Positions 1 to 13,060 are shown, counted from the first letter of the stretch. The stretch is 64,000 nt of DNA from Schoenoplectus triqueter (GCA_964058805.1 CAXKVV010000277.1:124001-188000); one strand, 5' to 3'. The notes: a model not told the origin generated them from the sequence alone. A program made the numbers and translations.

Positions 1-1377
1 CCAAACTTGGTACAACATCAGTTCAATAAAAGATGGCCAGTTGGAATTTTAAAACAACAGGAGGGGCTCTCCTGTACTTCACAGAGAGACACTGGTGGCC
101 TAAATCCAACAGCTTATTTCTGAAATTATATAAAACCTCTAAACGTTCTGTTTAATATGATTATTTAGGAAGGCTCCAAAACTAACATTGTAGCGTCATT
201 TTCTCAAATTTCATAAATTATGAAGTGGTGAATGAGAATTTGCAAAACTAAAAAGAATTATTAGTCAGGTTGCCTTCACACACAAAACAGAAGTAATTTA
301 AGGGAATCAGTAACAGGAGTATAAGATGCTCAGCCTTATCTATAAGAACCCGAATGTAAGATAAAAGTTGACTAATTTCCTTGCAATATAACAGTATTTA
401 TGAAATCACATAAAATGGATTGGATTATCATATGGAGATGTATTTAGTTCTTTTTACTGGTTTTCTTGGATTGCACAATTTCCCTGTGGCATGCACCAAA
501 AATGTCCATGAAATTAAAAACACACACACACAAAATTAAAATAATCTGTAATAGAATGAGCAGGTTTCTTCACCAGTTACTCTGGTGCCTGCTAATATTA
601 GAAAAAAAAAAGCAGAAAACAATTTCAGGAGGTTATTTTCAGTACTAAACAAAATTCAATAAAGTTTTATGCTGGTTCATCTTTACCACACCTTGCTTAG
701 AGTATGAAAAAACTGGGAACAAGCTTACCAACTTAATGATCACTCTACCTAAATTTTGGCTATGCTATGCATATAGAGAATTCTAATGGGATACATTTCT
801 GATATCACGGATGTGCAGGGTAAAATAAAAAAAGAAAAAAAAGAAAAAAAAGAAAAGAAAAACAAACAGCAGTTCCTTCCTGGTGATACTTCAAATTAAT
901 TTATTAAAATAAACTGTAATGTGGATCTGATGCCTGATTCAAACTTTAGGATTCAACGAAATTGGTGGAATGCCTCCACTTTTGTCAAAAACAAATATAC
1001 ACATTTAAACAAGCTAGTTTTGGCCCTTAATATTTTTAGTTGGGTAAAGAAAATATTCCATAAATCTTTAACTTTTACCTACAAAGTACAAGAATTTTCT
1101 TTGTTGCTTAGTCTTTATCTACTTGTTCTATTAGAGACTTATGTATACTGGTACAGATTAATATATGCACAGTACTTTTCCTGAATTTTGCTTTACTGTT
1201 GAAAATGGAGTAAAGAAAATCTCAGAATATTAAAAAATATATATGGATTTATGGACTTATGAAGATAAATCCTATTTTGTACAAGCATGACTGGTAGAAA
1301 AAGCACGTGGGACTTAAATAAAGAACATGTTACTTATAAGCCATCCAAGTGCGCTCATATGTTTTTTGTATACTCAG
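1..1377 (+). other. Intron 1 of the CCCH zinc-finger gene (partial)
   Basis: No coding exon was found here. The next exon begins at 1378 after a TACTCAG acceptor and opens in the middle of the protein. Arabidopsis relatives start with a short exon carrying a basic SKRVSWASD-type segment, and no such segment is visible, so that exon should lie left of the window. The stretch is AT-rich, with an A-rich tract near 825-865. Short open frames such as 466-648 and 921-1184 look like chance. Confidence 0.6.
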
Positions 1378-3823
1378 ATCCGGCTCTTTCTGTCAGAAGA
1401 TGCGCCCTGTCAGTCTGGACTCAGTGCACAAGATCATCTTCAAGCAAAAGATTCATGGACCAGTGCTGGGTCCACTTCTGATGACTCCCCAGTGCCCCCT
1501 GGCTTTGAGTCAGTACATAATCAAAACTGCCCCAAGGCTGACATATCCAAGATCTCTCGTATTCTCTGGAAATGCCCTCCCAAGGTATTGAACATTTCTT
1601 TTACTGCAGGAGTCCATTTGATGTCAAACCAATTTATGTGCTGTGGAATTTAAATCTGGACAGGGTCTATTCTTATATGCAAGTATAATTATCACTTTTA
1701 AATCCTTGTGATGTGTTAACTACAGATAGTGTTGAATCCAGAGTGGTATGTAGTATGTGGGGAAGAAAGCCAAGAGATAGCTAAACAAAATCAAAGAAAT
1801 TTTGCAGTGCTTGAAGCAATTTATCCACGTCAATCTACTATTCCCCCAAAGTAAATATAAACTTTTTTATTTAAATGTTGCCTTGTTGTGTATATTTAAT
1901 AAATCTGTATGATGGAGGTACAAGCTGGTTAATACCTGATTTGTATACTTTCAATATCTAAGACCGAGGGTTTTTGGACATATGCCCAGCATATTAATAT
2001 ATTTCCAATAATACCGTACATTTCTCATATTTAATTACGTATCTATTATTGGAGACTTGAGCAACCGGTATTTCACATGTAGCTAAGTTTCATTGTTCTT
2101 AGTTTTATTTGAACAAATATTAAAAAAAAAAAATTCCCAACTCAGCTATTCTTTATTTCTTTTGATGCAATAAGCACATACTTGAAATAAAATTACACTT
2201 GAAATTAATAGATGTTGGGATTCAATGTCCAACTACTTGAAAATGTCAACATATAGGTTAATGCAGTAAACTAGATTGTTTTTATATGTGACTATGTTGG
2301 GTGGGTCCTGGTTGCCAATACCTTCAAAAGATGGGTTCTTTAATTGCAAACTTCAGAAATGTTGGCATTCTTTTGGATTATAAAATAAAATCTTTGAAAG
2401 GCCCGAGTAACATGTCTGTGAGAAACTATTACAGCTAGCTTTTTCTTTTCTTTAAAAATTAAGATCTCATGTAAAACTTTCAGCCATATGTATGTTTCCT
2501 TTGAACGCCATTCAGTGTTTTTTTTTTATTTTGTGGGGGTTTTTTTTTTTTTTTTGGGGGGGGGGTGTGGAAGGGATTTAAGAGGAGGTCCAAAGGGTAG
2601 TGTGCATAAATTGTATAAAGAAACATCACCTTCGATGATTCTAATTGGTTTCTGCTTTTATGTTTAGTCCTAGCATCTCAGCTGAAGCACAAGAATCCTG
2701 CCACGATGACTCTTCGGTCTGTCTGGTTCCTCTTACTGCCATAGAGGATGATGACCCATCAGATCTGTTTGATTCTGAGCAGGCCCTATCAGAGCCTAGC
2801 ATCATTATATCACATCAATCAAACTCAGTTGCGCATCCAACAATTGCACCTCCAGCACAAATCCCACCAGGCAATGATAGCGTGAGCCCCAGTCTCACTG
2901 ACATGTCAGCGATGTTATCAAGACTTGGTTCACATGCTGATGTGGCAGCTGCCACTGCGGCTGCAATAACTGCACTAACAAGTGCAGAGCAAGGGAACCT
3001 GATAGATCAAGACCTACTTATAAAAATCTTAAGTGATCCCTCTCTGATTGAGAAATTGCTTCCTGAAAACCGCAAGCCTAATCCTAAACCACCACAACCA
3101 ACCACTTCTAGTATAGCCATGTCAGCTCCACCCCCTGTGTCACCACTGCTGCCACAACACACTGCTCATTTGTTTAACAGCAGTACGAATGATCCTAATC
3201 CTAGACCAACCAGACCAGTGGTACCTACCTCTGCTTCGGGCCCAATGCCACCGTTGCCTCCACCATCACTTCATCACAATGTTCCTTTGTATAACACCAC
3301 GAGAAGCACTAACGCGAACCTTAGACCACCCCAATCAACGGTCACTAGCACAGTATCAGCCCCACTCCCATCACCTCCACCTCCACCACCTCAGCCTCAT
3401 ATGATACCATCATTTAGTGGTGTCAGACCTAATATGGTCAGTCCAGTTCCCACACCGGCACTGCCGCCTCTACCACAAACAATCCCAGCCACTATCAGAC
3501 CTCCAAGTGTTACTCCAGCGAAGGATGCAAACTACTACAAGAGCCTTATAAAGCAGCATGGCGGTGAAAATATATTAAGTGCAAATCCGGATGTAAATGG
3601 AACAAGTTCTGGTCCAATGCAATTCAAGAGTCAGCAACATGGTGTTTTGGGTGCATGTGATGTTACAAAGTCCAAGAAAACTTGTGCCTTTTTTAATACC
3701 GCGAGAGGTTGCCGGTATGGGGATAGTTGTTTGTTTCTACATGAAAGTTCAATAAATTCGAGGGATGAGAGAGCCAAAAAGAGAGTTAAGCTGGATAATA
3801 ATGGTATTGTGGGCAGAATTTGA
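1378..3823 (+). CDS. CCCH-type zinc-finger protein, C3H6/C3H30-like (5' partial)
   Basis: Three exons are visible: 1378-1584, 1726-1850 and 2668-3823, joined by GT-AG introns with matching phase (0, then 2). They give 495 residues, lacking only a short N-terminus. The first visible exon opens with RLFLSEDAPCQSGLSAQDHL, followed by a conserved WKCPPK segment. The second carries VLNPEWYVVCGEES and the third starts PSISAEAQES. The middle is rich in proline and serine and probably disordered. The single zinc finger near the C-terminus (about 3682-3744) is C-x8-C-x5-C-x3-H (CAFFNTARG-C-RYGDS-C-LFL-H). Proteins of this plant family are presumed RNA- or DNA-binding nuclear factors; the exact role is not known from sequence. 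The best relative I recall is Arabidopsis At1g19860. The gene converges on the IQD gene to the right. Confidence 0.9.
2518..2567 (+). repeat. T/G homopolymer tract in an intron
   Basis: Long runs of T alternate with runs of G, including ten consecutive G, in the last visible intron of the CCCH gene. Nothing shows a function; it is a likely site of polymerase slippage or assembly error. Confidence 0.7.
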
Positions 3824-5623
3824 TGCACATCTGATATTGCCCTTTTTTCCCCTTTTCGGGAGGGGGACTGGATTGTTGGTATCCGTTCCCCCCTCCTTTT
3901 TTTTTTCTCTTTCTAATGTTAGGTTGAGTGGATTATGTGCATCTTCCAAGTTCCTGTCATATATGGAAATCAAATTATATGGATTATGTGCTTAATTTTC
4001 TAAGATTATTTTACTGAAAAGAAAAATGAATTGGGCCTCTTGTGGATTGGAGGCTATGGTAATGGAAATCAAAGTAATATTTTTGAATTTTTTTTCGCAT
4101 GTTTTTAATTTATGTTAGCTTTTCGCCTGTTATCTTGTAGTAATCTTTGTAATTATTGGGATTCGAAAGTATCAATCTACAAGTTCACACTGAAACCCAG
4201 AAATACTTTATTCTCTTGTTTTTCTAAATCAAACTCCGAATTTTCGAATTAGAACTTGATTAATAGTGAACAGTTATAGTTTGGATTGATATAGGTGTCC
4301 GAAAAAGAACTTGATTAATAGTGAAGAATTGTAGTTTGGATTGGATACAGATGTCCGAAAACTAGTAAGAAGGAAGCCTGGGACAATCGAGTTCACAAAA
4401 GTCATAACAAAATAGAAATCAACTGTCTATAATTGTTTACCTTTACAATTTTCGACAATATTCTTCGCACATCGTCCTAACAATTTTTAGATTCTTTTTT
4501 TAATAGTTAAAAAAACACTTCATTTTTAATTATGGATCCTCCAAAAGAAGTTATATTTTAATTATCTAAGAAAGTAGTAAAAAAATCTAAAAAATATAAA
4601 ATTTCATCTACAAATAAATTTTTATATAAAAATTATTTGAACAATACAAATTAACCATTTGAACTTTAAAAATGAAGAAATAACTCATAACAAGTGGTAA
4701 TCTGTATTATGCATGCATACGACTATAACCCAATTCTTATTGAATTAAAACAATCTTTTTCTTAAAGAATAAAATAGTTATTCACTTTCATTTCTTTCTA
4801 GAAACGATTACATAGTAGAGTACTCCAACCTAATTCAATTAGATAACATCATTCCGCAATATATACAATAATACAGCTATGTAACGAGTCAAACGAAACA
4901 AAAAAGCAGAAACATCATTCTATAGAAGTATATTGCTCGATGCATTATTGTCCATCATATTTTAAGAGGTTGTAATTTTAAATCAATTGATAATGAAAGG
5001 TGTTATATACAAGCGACACTTGTAGTCACAAAACCACAAGTCCGGAATATGAAGGCTCTGAATTATTCCCGATTAGAACAAAAAAGATTGCTATTTTTTT
5101 ATAAGAAGATGGGATATTTCCATTCGGATTTCAAACTGCATTGCAAAACAAAATGCTATTACTCTAATAATGATATTCTCCTGGTCTCCAAATGCTGGCG
5201 ATTTGACACTTTATTTGGACCGATGAAATTGGCTCCCACGCTAATGATTTTTTTTTCAGGTTTCAGATCTGGAAAAAATTGAAAAAGATGCATACACAAA
5301 TATCCGTCTCAACATGTAAATACTTGACGTCACAATAAATCAAAGCATATAATACTTTTAATGTAGTACTCCACAAAGAAGCCGAATAATATAACAACAA
5401 CACCCCACACCCACAAAAATAATATAAGGAAAGAAAGAACCGAGGCCCAAACATAAGATGTAGGGAGTCTATTTTTACAACAACATAATCACACACCAAG
5501 CTGCTGGCCTCTTATACTTTAACAAATACTAAAACACTATAATAAATAACCAAAAGGAACAATTAGAATAAGAAATTGATTCGGAACCAAAGAAAAACAA
5601 TAAACATTGCTAGGTTGGCCACT
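3824..5623. other. Intergenic: convergent 3' ends of the CCCH and IQD genes
   Basis: The CCCH stop codon is at 3823, and its 3'UTR probably reaches about 4.1 kb. The IQD stop is at 5624-5626 on the minus strand, so that 3'UTR lies to its left. The middle is AT-rich and holds a 55-bp tandem duplication (4252-4361). No further gene was recognised. Confidence 0.6.
4252..4361 (+). repeat. 55-bp tandem duplication
   Basis: Two adjacent 55-bp units, 4252-4306 and 4307-4361, both begin GAACTTGATTAATAGTGAA and end in TGTCCGAAAA. They differ by only a few substitutions. Confidence 0.85.
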
Positions 5624-8600
5624 TCATATTTGCCATCTCTTATCTGAAAATCGAGCAAAAGGAAAACATGTTAAAAGAGGCAATGATTCAATCCCACATT
5701 ATGTACTGCAACCTTGGAACCGCACATTAAAACAGAAGGTAATGGATTTCAACTTTCTAAGGAGTGGTGCAGATTCAAGTTCCATGATAGGCATATGAAA
5801 AAGTATTATATGTTGGGGGTTAAAGGGACCTATTTATATATATATTTAAAAAAAAACAATGTACTGCAAACTTGACCGGCTTTAGTTTTATGGACAGATG
5901 ATATTTCTTAGGGAAGCACAGCCTTTGTAAGGCATAAATGTATGTGGATTTCTTCAGTTAGTCTTTCCTAGTACACTCGCATACACCAAATATATAAATT
6001 AAAAAAAAAGGCTTACCAGATGAACCATGTGAGTGGGTACCGTTTCCCTTAGCATTTGCTTGAGACTGGTGCGACTGAGACCTTTGCATGCGTGGGGATG
6101 AATCTTTGCCCCCGGTCCCACCAGTACCAGCAATAGGCAACGAGTGCCTCTTCTTCCCATTCCCATTGGTCTCACTTACATCCGGACTAAGCTTTGGAGA
6201 GACGCTAGGGTGCAGTTTTGCTCGAGCTGATTCTGTCGCCTGCATGTAGCTAGGTAGTGAGCTATTACTAATACGCGGTTCTGTGTCCCCACCATGATCC
6301 ATCGGTCCATGTCGTTTTATCACCCCATTATTGTTATTACTTGAGTTGCTTATTGGGCTGTTAAGTGACCTCTTCGTAGAGAGGTTACGTGGTTTTTTCT
6401 TTCTCTCTCTCTTGGTTTGTTTAGTATTTACTGAGCTTTGGCTTGAAGGAGTGCCATGCACATCAGTAATGGTTGTAGTCGTATGACTTACTGGAGTCAC
6501 TTCTGGTGATTGTAAGAGCCTCTCAATTTTAACTGATTTGGTAGCAGTGTCGATGGAATTGGTTACGGTCTCTTCAGGCTCTTTGGTTGGTTCAGGTTGA
6601 AATTCTAAATCTGGATTCTTGGCTTCATCTTCAGTCTGGGTTTCAGTTATACCGAAATCAGTATGGTTTTGGAATTTTTTGTTTTCTAAGGCTCCAATTT
6701 CAAGCACAATTTCACCTCCTTCAATCTCAGACCTGTCAGGTGAGTCGAGTGTAGATGAGATAGAAATCTCAGTTCCACATTCTGACACAGCTTTAATCAA
6801 AGCACCTCCAGCTGTGTTATTATTTGTTTCATGATTTTTTATATTGTTATCATTCTTTGATGAAGCATCATCAGACTGTGAAGGAAAGATGAAAGATTTT
6901 GAATTTGAGATTGACTGACTGACACCCAGATTTGAATTTGAACTCAATTCTTGGAATTTCATCTGGGCTGCAATGAAATTTGGATTTATTGCCTTTTTGT
7001 TACCACCCTTCTGCACGTCACTCTCTTCCAACTTGATTTCTGTCACATCATCCAATTGAAGATTTTCACAGGATATATTATTCTCTGGTTTGATTTCCAA
7101 TTTGGGGAATAAATTTGAATTTTCTTCGTTTAATTCACATGCATGAACTCCATTCTCGGTCAATTTTATTTTCAGCTCCTCTTCTGGTTTTTCAATTTGG
7201 TCGTGAGATTCAAAATTTGAGCTTGAACGTGGAGCATCTGACAGCGCTGTGCAGTCATGTGTGTCCTCAGCATTTGAATTTGATTCTATTGTACCCATCT
7301 TCGATTCAATGATTTCCTTCTGATCATGTAATTGGGAAGCATTGGACAGGGTTACTGTGTAAGTCCACCTCTCAAGCCATTCCCATGTGGAGTCTGGTTT
7401 ATATGGGTCACATTTAATGTGAATTGCCTTTGTCTTCGGCATTGTATCCAACATCTGACAAGTTCAAAGAAATAATAAATATCAAAAAGAACTATTTCCA
7501 ATTCAGCTTTCAAACTACAAATACAAAGCAATTTAAATGCAAAAACTCTTCTAGCAAAAGGAAGAAGTCCCATGAGTAATAAAATATACTCAACCTTTAA
7601 ATTGGAAATTAATCATACCTTGCTGGCAAATCCATTCAAAAGTAAGTTCTCATTGGAAGTACATGTTTTATTTCCAAGGCTGAAGCCACCTCCATTCCCC
7701 TGATTTTAGTCACACAACAAGTCATTTTAACATGAAAGCCAGCAAAAATAATACATTAAGCCAGTGGATAACTATGCCGCAATGCTAGACATCCATTCTG
7801 ACAAGTAATAAATAATCTAAGAAAATTAAATAAATATTATCGATAAAGGGGAAACATAATACATTTCTGGTACTGGTCTAATCATTTTTAATTTGATTAC
7901 CGGTCAGTACATGCCAGACAGGTCACCGGTATGCGGTACTGAAAAAATCTTGTCAGTCTCCATGTATACACACCTGAGTTGTTATGTCAGATTTTTTGGG
8001 TGTTTGACGGAACCGCACCACAGCCTGCATTTTGATAATGGCAAGGAGGCATCTCAATGTGCCAACTGCCTGACTCCGTACTAGGAACCCTCGTGCAGCT
8101 GCTTGAATCTTTACAACCTTCTTCAGTACCACTTTTTCTTTCCTAACCTAAAAAAATCATTTCCCAAATGAGAAGTCAAAAAGAAGAAATTGAGAGTTTT
8201 AAGAATTAAGACTCAAAAGATATTGCCAAGAGTTATTATTATTATTTTATATCTGATCTCTAGAAATTTGGATTGAATTTCATTTCTAGCCTACCCCAAT
8301 TTATTTGGGATTAAAGGCTTAGTTGTTGTTGTTTTATTATTTTACATGTTCTACAACAAGTCGATCTTGGTTCCTTATCAACTAACATCTATGGTTTTGC
8401 AATGTAATTTTCTCATTGCAATATTGCCATGATTTAGTAGTTAGAGTCTAAGAGTAGAGTTATAGACTTCATATTCTTAGATTTTTTTAGGATTTTAGGA
8501 TTTAGAATTTAGAAATAGATTTCAGAAATAGAGGTTTAGATAGGATTTTAGGATTTACAATTTAGAATTAGGTTTTAAAATAGGATTTTAGGATTTAGAA

Positions 8601-11084
8601 ATAGATTTTATAATAGAGGTTTATTGTACTATTATTATTATTGTTATTATTGTTACTATTATTAGTCTATTATCATTATCATCTTTATTTATATATTATT
8701 ATTATTATTATTTTATTTATTTATTTTCTTTTTCTTCCATCATATTCATTATTATCACTGATATTTGAGATCTTTGATCTTATGTTTTCCGATTGGGTTT
8801 CATTTCTAACCTACCCCAATTTATTTGGGTTTAAAGGCTTTGTTGTTGTTGTTGTTGTAATATACAAAATGAAACAATAAATACAAAAAGAACAAATTAA
8901 AATATTTACCATGTGACCCCTAAAACCAGACTGGATGATAACTACTGCCTGCTCAAGATTCTCAATTTTCTCAGGGATTTGAGCTGCATCTTCAATTGCC
9001 AATAAGTTGTCTTGCTCCAAATTCACCTCCACATCTTTCACCACCACATCCTCATCATGTTTCTCTTCCTTTTCTTCTACAACTAAATTCTCTTTCAATT
9101 CATTATGTGTTTCCTTAACACTCTCTTTAATTACAAAATAATTCACTCCTGGCTTCTCATCGATCTCTCTTACTACAATGTCATTCTCTTTCGGTTTTTC
9201 TTGTTCAACTGTTTTATCGGTAGTGGAGGAATACTTTGGAGAAAATGTGCTCTCGTTTGTTAGATCTGCATTTGAATTTTCCTTGTTGTTTGTAACAGTT
9301 GCTGCCTCAGTGGATTCATTATTCCTGAGTACTCTGTGGCGGGTTGATCTTCTCCTAAAACTCCACCTGCTTTTGTTTGACAGTACTTTGCTCTAGCAGG
9401 TAAATAGGAAAAGAAGGTAAGAGTAAAGATACTTGTTAAATAGAGTATAGTTGTCTGGATTGAAGGCAACATCAGCCAATCACAGCACTTTACTGTCATT
9501 TTGTTCTCATCATGCTGCTCAAGCATCAATTTATCTCATTTTGTAAAAGATCAAGAGGAAAAAGATATCAATAGTTCACTGATTTTACCAACTTGGTCAT
9601 GTCAAAAGGAGCTTCACTTTTTTCAATTTTTACATGCATGCATCACATGAAGCATGGAGCAACATCAACAGTTGGGATTTTTGGAATTTGTATGTTAGTG
9701 CTGTTATCTTTTGCTGAGATGTAAGAGTTACTAATAGTAAACTTATGATGGATTCTAGAATTGTGACAAAGACAAAATAGGAGAAATAGAGTGTGGCTGG
9801 CAATTGAGAAAGAAAAACAGACAAATCATCTTTAACCCAAAAGCGATAGTGTCTCAAGTCTAATAGTTCACAAACTTTGGCTTTTGATGTGAGGTTAGAA
9901 CTAAAATTAAGAAAAGTAGTGGTGCTCTACCAATTAAATCATTAAAGTAAAATGTGGCCTTTGGTCACCTAAAATTTGGCATATTAACTGTACTGTTGAA
10001 ACTGGTTATCTAATAAGAAAGTTCCTTTTTTTTCTTCCTTCAATTGTATGATCTTCCAAAATTAAAAATGTTTACCCCCACATTAATCTGCTCCTACAAT
10101 TTGCAACAGTAATCCAAACATGACAGAATTGCTACAGAAAGCAAATGAATGCTGCTTCAGTTTATGTAGTTGGTCTGTGGGGATATTCGATTTCAACAAG
10201 AAATGACTTGTTTAATGGTGATGACAAAGCATGAAGGGAGTTCAAGGTAATTAACCGCACAAATAGATTTTTTAAAACGAAGTAAACATGGGAAATCAAT
10301 GTTATTGTTATCAGAGTATTTAAAAAAAATCAATGAGAACCTTAATTTCATAACTCAAAAGGACTAACATATATAATACAAACAGTTGTCAAAAACTTTT
10401 AAAAATCAGTTAAAATATGTTTATTATCATAAATTTAAGAGGAGCCTGAGATCAAATAGAACTATATCAGATCCGAGCACGATATCAATTTAACTGGTCA
10501 TTTTACTCACTAAAAAATTTCGATACTAGAAATATCAACGCCTCAAATAAAATACTGCCAATTTGACAAAAGCAAACCGCACATCCTTTCTAAAACGTAG
10601 GGACAATATATGCCCCAGCTGTTGGCTTGCATATCGCCGCACTATACAACAACGAAATTTGAAATAATAGATCTGAAGTCCCTAATTATTAACACTTTCT
10701 GACAAACAAGATTTTTGAAATTCTACTAATCAGCAAATATGGCACAGCGGAGTGTGATTTCCAATTTTCATAAAATTAGTAGCACATATTTAAAAGAGCA
10801 AACAACGGAGCAAAAGGCACATAGTTCATTTAATGCGCTTTGAGAGGAAGAAAGGCGAAAAAAGAAACGTAAGAAAAAACAAGTTGACGAGTGAAAATGT
10901 AGATCTGAGCAAATAATTGCTCAATCAGATTCAAGATGAAAGAAGAAAAGTAAAACACCTCTTCGTAGTGGCACTCATTGGCGACAGTTGCTAAGTTCGT
11001 CGGATCGGCAGCCACATCAGCACCTTCCCCACCGGCGCCGGCGCAGGTGAGGATACTGAAGCACGCATTCTTCGATCTCCCCAT
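5624..11084 (-). CDS. IQ-domain (IQD) calmodulin-binding protein, IQD32-like
   Basis: Six exons on the minus strand: 11084-10959, 9392-8910, 8147-7974, 7699-7619, 7454-6017 and 5643-5624. All have GT-AG borders and matching phases, giving 773 aa, close to the length I recall for Arabidopsis IQD32. The N-terminus is MGRSKNACF, followed by the subfamily motif RWSFRRRS-TRHRVL (from about residue 51). The IQ region (about 190-255) has IIQSGFRGHM, then VVKIQAAARGFLVRSQ, then IIKMQAVVRFRQ. A phase-0 intron splits the first IQ motif, as is typical of IQDs. A long acidic, serine-rich middle follows. A C-terminal DUF4005-like part has SYMQATESARAK, KKRHSLP and SSPRMQRSQS. The last exon is only 20 nt and encodes the final residues DKRWQI, with its first codon shared with the previous exon. 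IQDs bind calmodulin and associate with microtubules and membranes. Confidence 0.93.
8290..8334 (+). mobile_element. SINE 3' end, Au-SINE-like (copy 1)
   Basis: CCTACCCCAATTTATTTGGG followed by ATTAAAGGCTTAG and TTGTTGTTG resembles the conserved 3' end of plant Au-type SINEs, as I remember it. No tRNA-like 5' part was identified, so this is probably a truncated copy. Confidence 0.5.
8808..8857 (+). mobile_element. SINE 3' end, Au-SINE-like (copy 2)
   Basis: A second copy of the same tail: CCTACCCCAATTTATTTGGG, then TTTAAAGGCTTTG and (TTG)n. It lies about 520 bp from copy 1 in the same orientation, and both are preceded by a similar CATTTCTA stretch. Confidence 0.5.
9393..10958. other. IQD intron 1
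   Basis: A 1.57-kb intron between the exon encoding the first 42 residues and exon 2. The donor GAG|gtgttt and acceptor ctgctag|AGC are on the minus strand. No repeat or gene was recognised inside. Confidence 0.75.
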
Positions 11085-11320
11085 TCTCACTCCTCTCTCT
11101 CTTTCTGCGCCTTAATATGGTTTATTCTCTCTCATAAGCAGCTAACTATCGGTCGCGTCTCTCTCTCTCGATAAAGGAATATCTCTAGACAAGCACAGCG
11201 CAGTTTCTTGACTCCTGAAATACTGCTCTTACTCGACTGTCGTCGGCTCGTCGCTCTCTCTGTGATGTTTTTAACACTGTGTTTTGCTTTTTTTATTGAT
11301 TTTTTTTTTCCAATTTTTTT
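11085..11320 (-). promoter_or_regulatory. IQD 5'UTR and proximal promoter, CT-rich
   Basis: The stretch upstream of the IQD ATG is rich in CTCT tracts on the plus strand, so GA tracts on the coding strand. Such tracts are common in plant 5'UTRs and core promoters. No transcription start is fixed. Confidence 0.4.
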
Positions 11321-11589
11321 TGGTGTAACTGTAACGTGGGTATGTCGTGAAAAGATTTGGTGAAAATCCGAGACGTTATATTGCGCCGCGGGAGGAACGT
11401 CTCTGTTCCGTTATTCCACAGTCATTTGTAATTCGATTAGGCACATGATAGAATAATAAAAAGTAAGAATAAAATAGTTATTTTGAAAAATTAATTTATT
11501 AAATGAATTTTAGACTAAGTAAAAGAGTGCTAATTCGATATATCAAGTTATAAGTGGTATACCGGATTAGCTCTCGTCGGAATAGCGAT

Positions 11590-11955
11590 TATTGTTTAAT
11601 TATCTTGTATTATATTATTATATTATAATTTATTATTATATTATTATATTATTATTATGATGATGATTTATTATTATATTAATATTATGATGATTATTTA
11701 TCATAATTATTATATTATATTATTATTATAATGATTATTATTATTATATTAACATCACTGTTAATATTATTATTATATTATTATATTATTATATTATTAT
11801 TATAGTTATGATTATATTCTAATTATATTATTATGATTAAAATTATTTATTTTTATTATTATATTATGATTGTTATTATATTATAATTATATTATTATGA
11901 TTATTATTATATTATTAGAATTATGATTATTTATTTATTATTATATTATTATCAA
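11590..11955. repeat. ATT-type low-complexity tract
   Basis: About 365 bp made almost entirely of ATT, TTA and TATA repeats with a few GATGAT variations. It is a degenerate microsatellite and shows no coding potential. Confidence 0.9.
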
Positions 11956-12390
11956 AATTCAACCTCAGTCTAACTCAAACACAGCTCAATAATCCGTTGA
12001 ATCAGAATTAAGAGTGAAATCAAAATCTTATTATAGAAATGCTGATATGTAGATTTATGGCACTGAAGTATCGTAATTGATAAATTCAAAATGTCAATAC
12101 ACCTCACAAAAAATACATAATAAATTTTAATTTTAATACATAATTTCCGTGGAATTGAAGAAACTGGGTCTCCCAATCTCTTTTATCTCTGCTTTTGATC
12201 AAAATAACTCGATCCAAATTAACTTCAACCAAAATTAGTCAAAGTCTGAATCACAAGCTCAAAGCTCAAAATTTGTGCAACCGTAATGTTTAATATGTCC
12301 ACATGCAGTGATGATACATGTTGTAAAGACGAGCGACAACTACCAATGCGTTCGTCTTTGACGAGCTTCCAGCCTTCCACTGAGGTGGAG

Positions 12391-13052
12391 ACTAGGGTTA
12401 TAAAAAAATTCGGACGGGTCAGACCCGACCCGTTGAACCCGTGGCCGCGACCCGTCCCGCCCCGACCCGTGACCCAACCCGTCAAACCCGTGACCCGTTA
12501 GAACCGACGGGTCTAGCACGGGCGCGGGCAAAAAAATTTCAAAAAAACCCGTGCTAGACCTGACCCGTTTTGGACCCGTCCCGACCCGACCCGACCCGCC
12601 CAACCCGTGCAAACCCGCCCCCGACCCGCCCCGACCCGTCCCGGGAATCCGTGCAAACCCGGAAAAATTCAAAAAAATTCAAAAAATTCAAAAAAATATG
12701 GAAAAAATTAATTTTTTGGTAAAAATATAAATAATTATATATTTTAAATATTCTTAATAATTATTTTTGAATTTTTCGGAAATTTTGAGAATTTATTTGA
12801 ATTTTATTGGGTTATTTTTGAATTTTGAAAAAAAAAACCCTTGGACCCGACCCGCCCCACCCTTGGACCCGACCCGACCCGCCCCGCTGACCCGTTCGAC
12901 CCGATGGGTCTAGGACGGATCGCGGCCAAACCCTCCAAAATGGACCCATCCTAACCCGTCCCGTGAAAACCCGTTGACCCGTCCCAACCCGTCCCGCCAA
13001 AACCCGCCGACCCATACAAACCCGTCCCGACCCGACCCGTTTTTAATACTCT
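12391..13052. mobile_element. Non-autonomous hAT-type element with CCCG-rich subterminal arrays
   Basis: The element is flanked by a perfect 8-bp target site duplication, AGGTGGAG (12383-12390 and 13053-13060). Its ends are imperfect inverted repeats (GGGTTATAAAAA on the left; AGAGTATTAAAAA as the reverse complement of the right). Inside, GACCCG, CCCGTC and CCCGA motifs recur dozens of times in both halves, around an AT-rich centre (12660-12835). An 8-bp duplication fits hAT transposons. Open frames in the arrays are GC-rich artefacts. Confidence 0.75.
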
Positions 13053-13060
13053 AGGTGGAG

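Larger units (their letters stand above)
8148..8909. other. IQD intron 2, repeat-rich
   Basis: This intron holds two copies of a SINE-like 3' tail (8290-8334 and 8808-8857), a short degenerate repeat of GGATTTTAGGATTTAGAA type (about 8480-8625), and an ATT-rich microsatellite (about 8625-8735). Open frames here are not genes. Confidence 0.75.

Noticed and set aside
6619..6834. Plus-strand frames inside the IQD gene
   Set aside because: They are antisense shadows of the long IQD exon.
12225..13015. Several overlapping open frames in the CCCG-rich stretch
   Set aside because: They arise on both strands from repeated CCCG motifs inside a transposon and encode only G/R/P-rich strings.
12540..13040. 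CCCGA runs as telomere-like repeats
   Set aside because: Plant telomere repeat is CCCTAAA; no such array occurs, and the stretch is bounded by a hAT-type target duplication.
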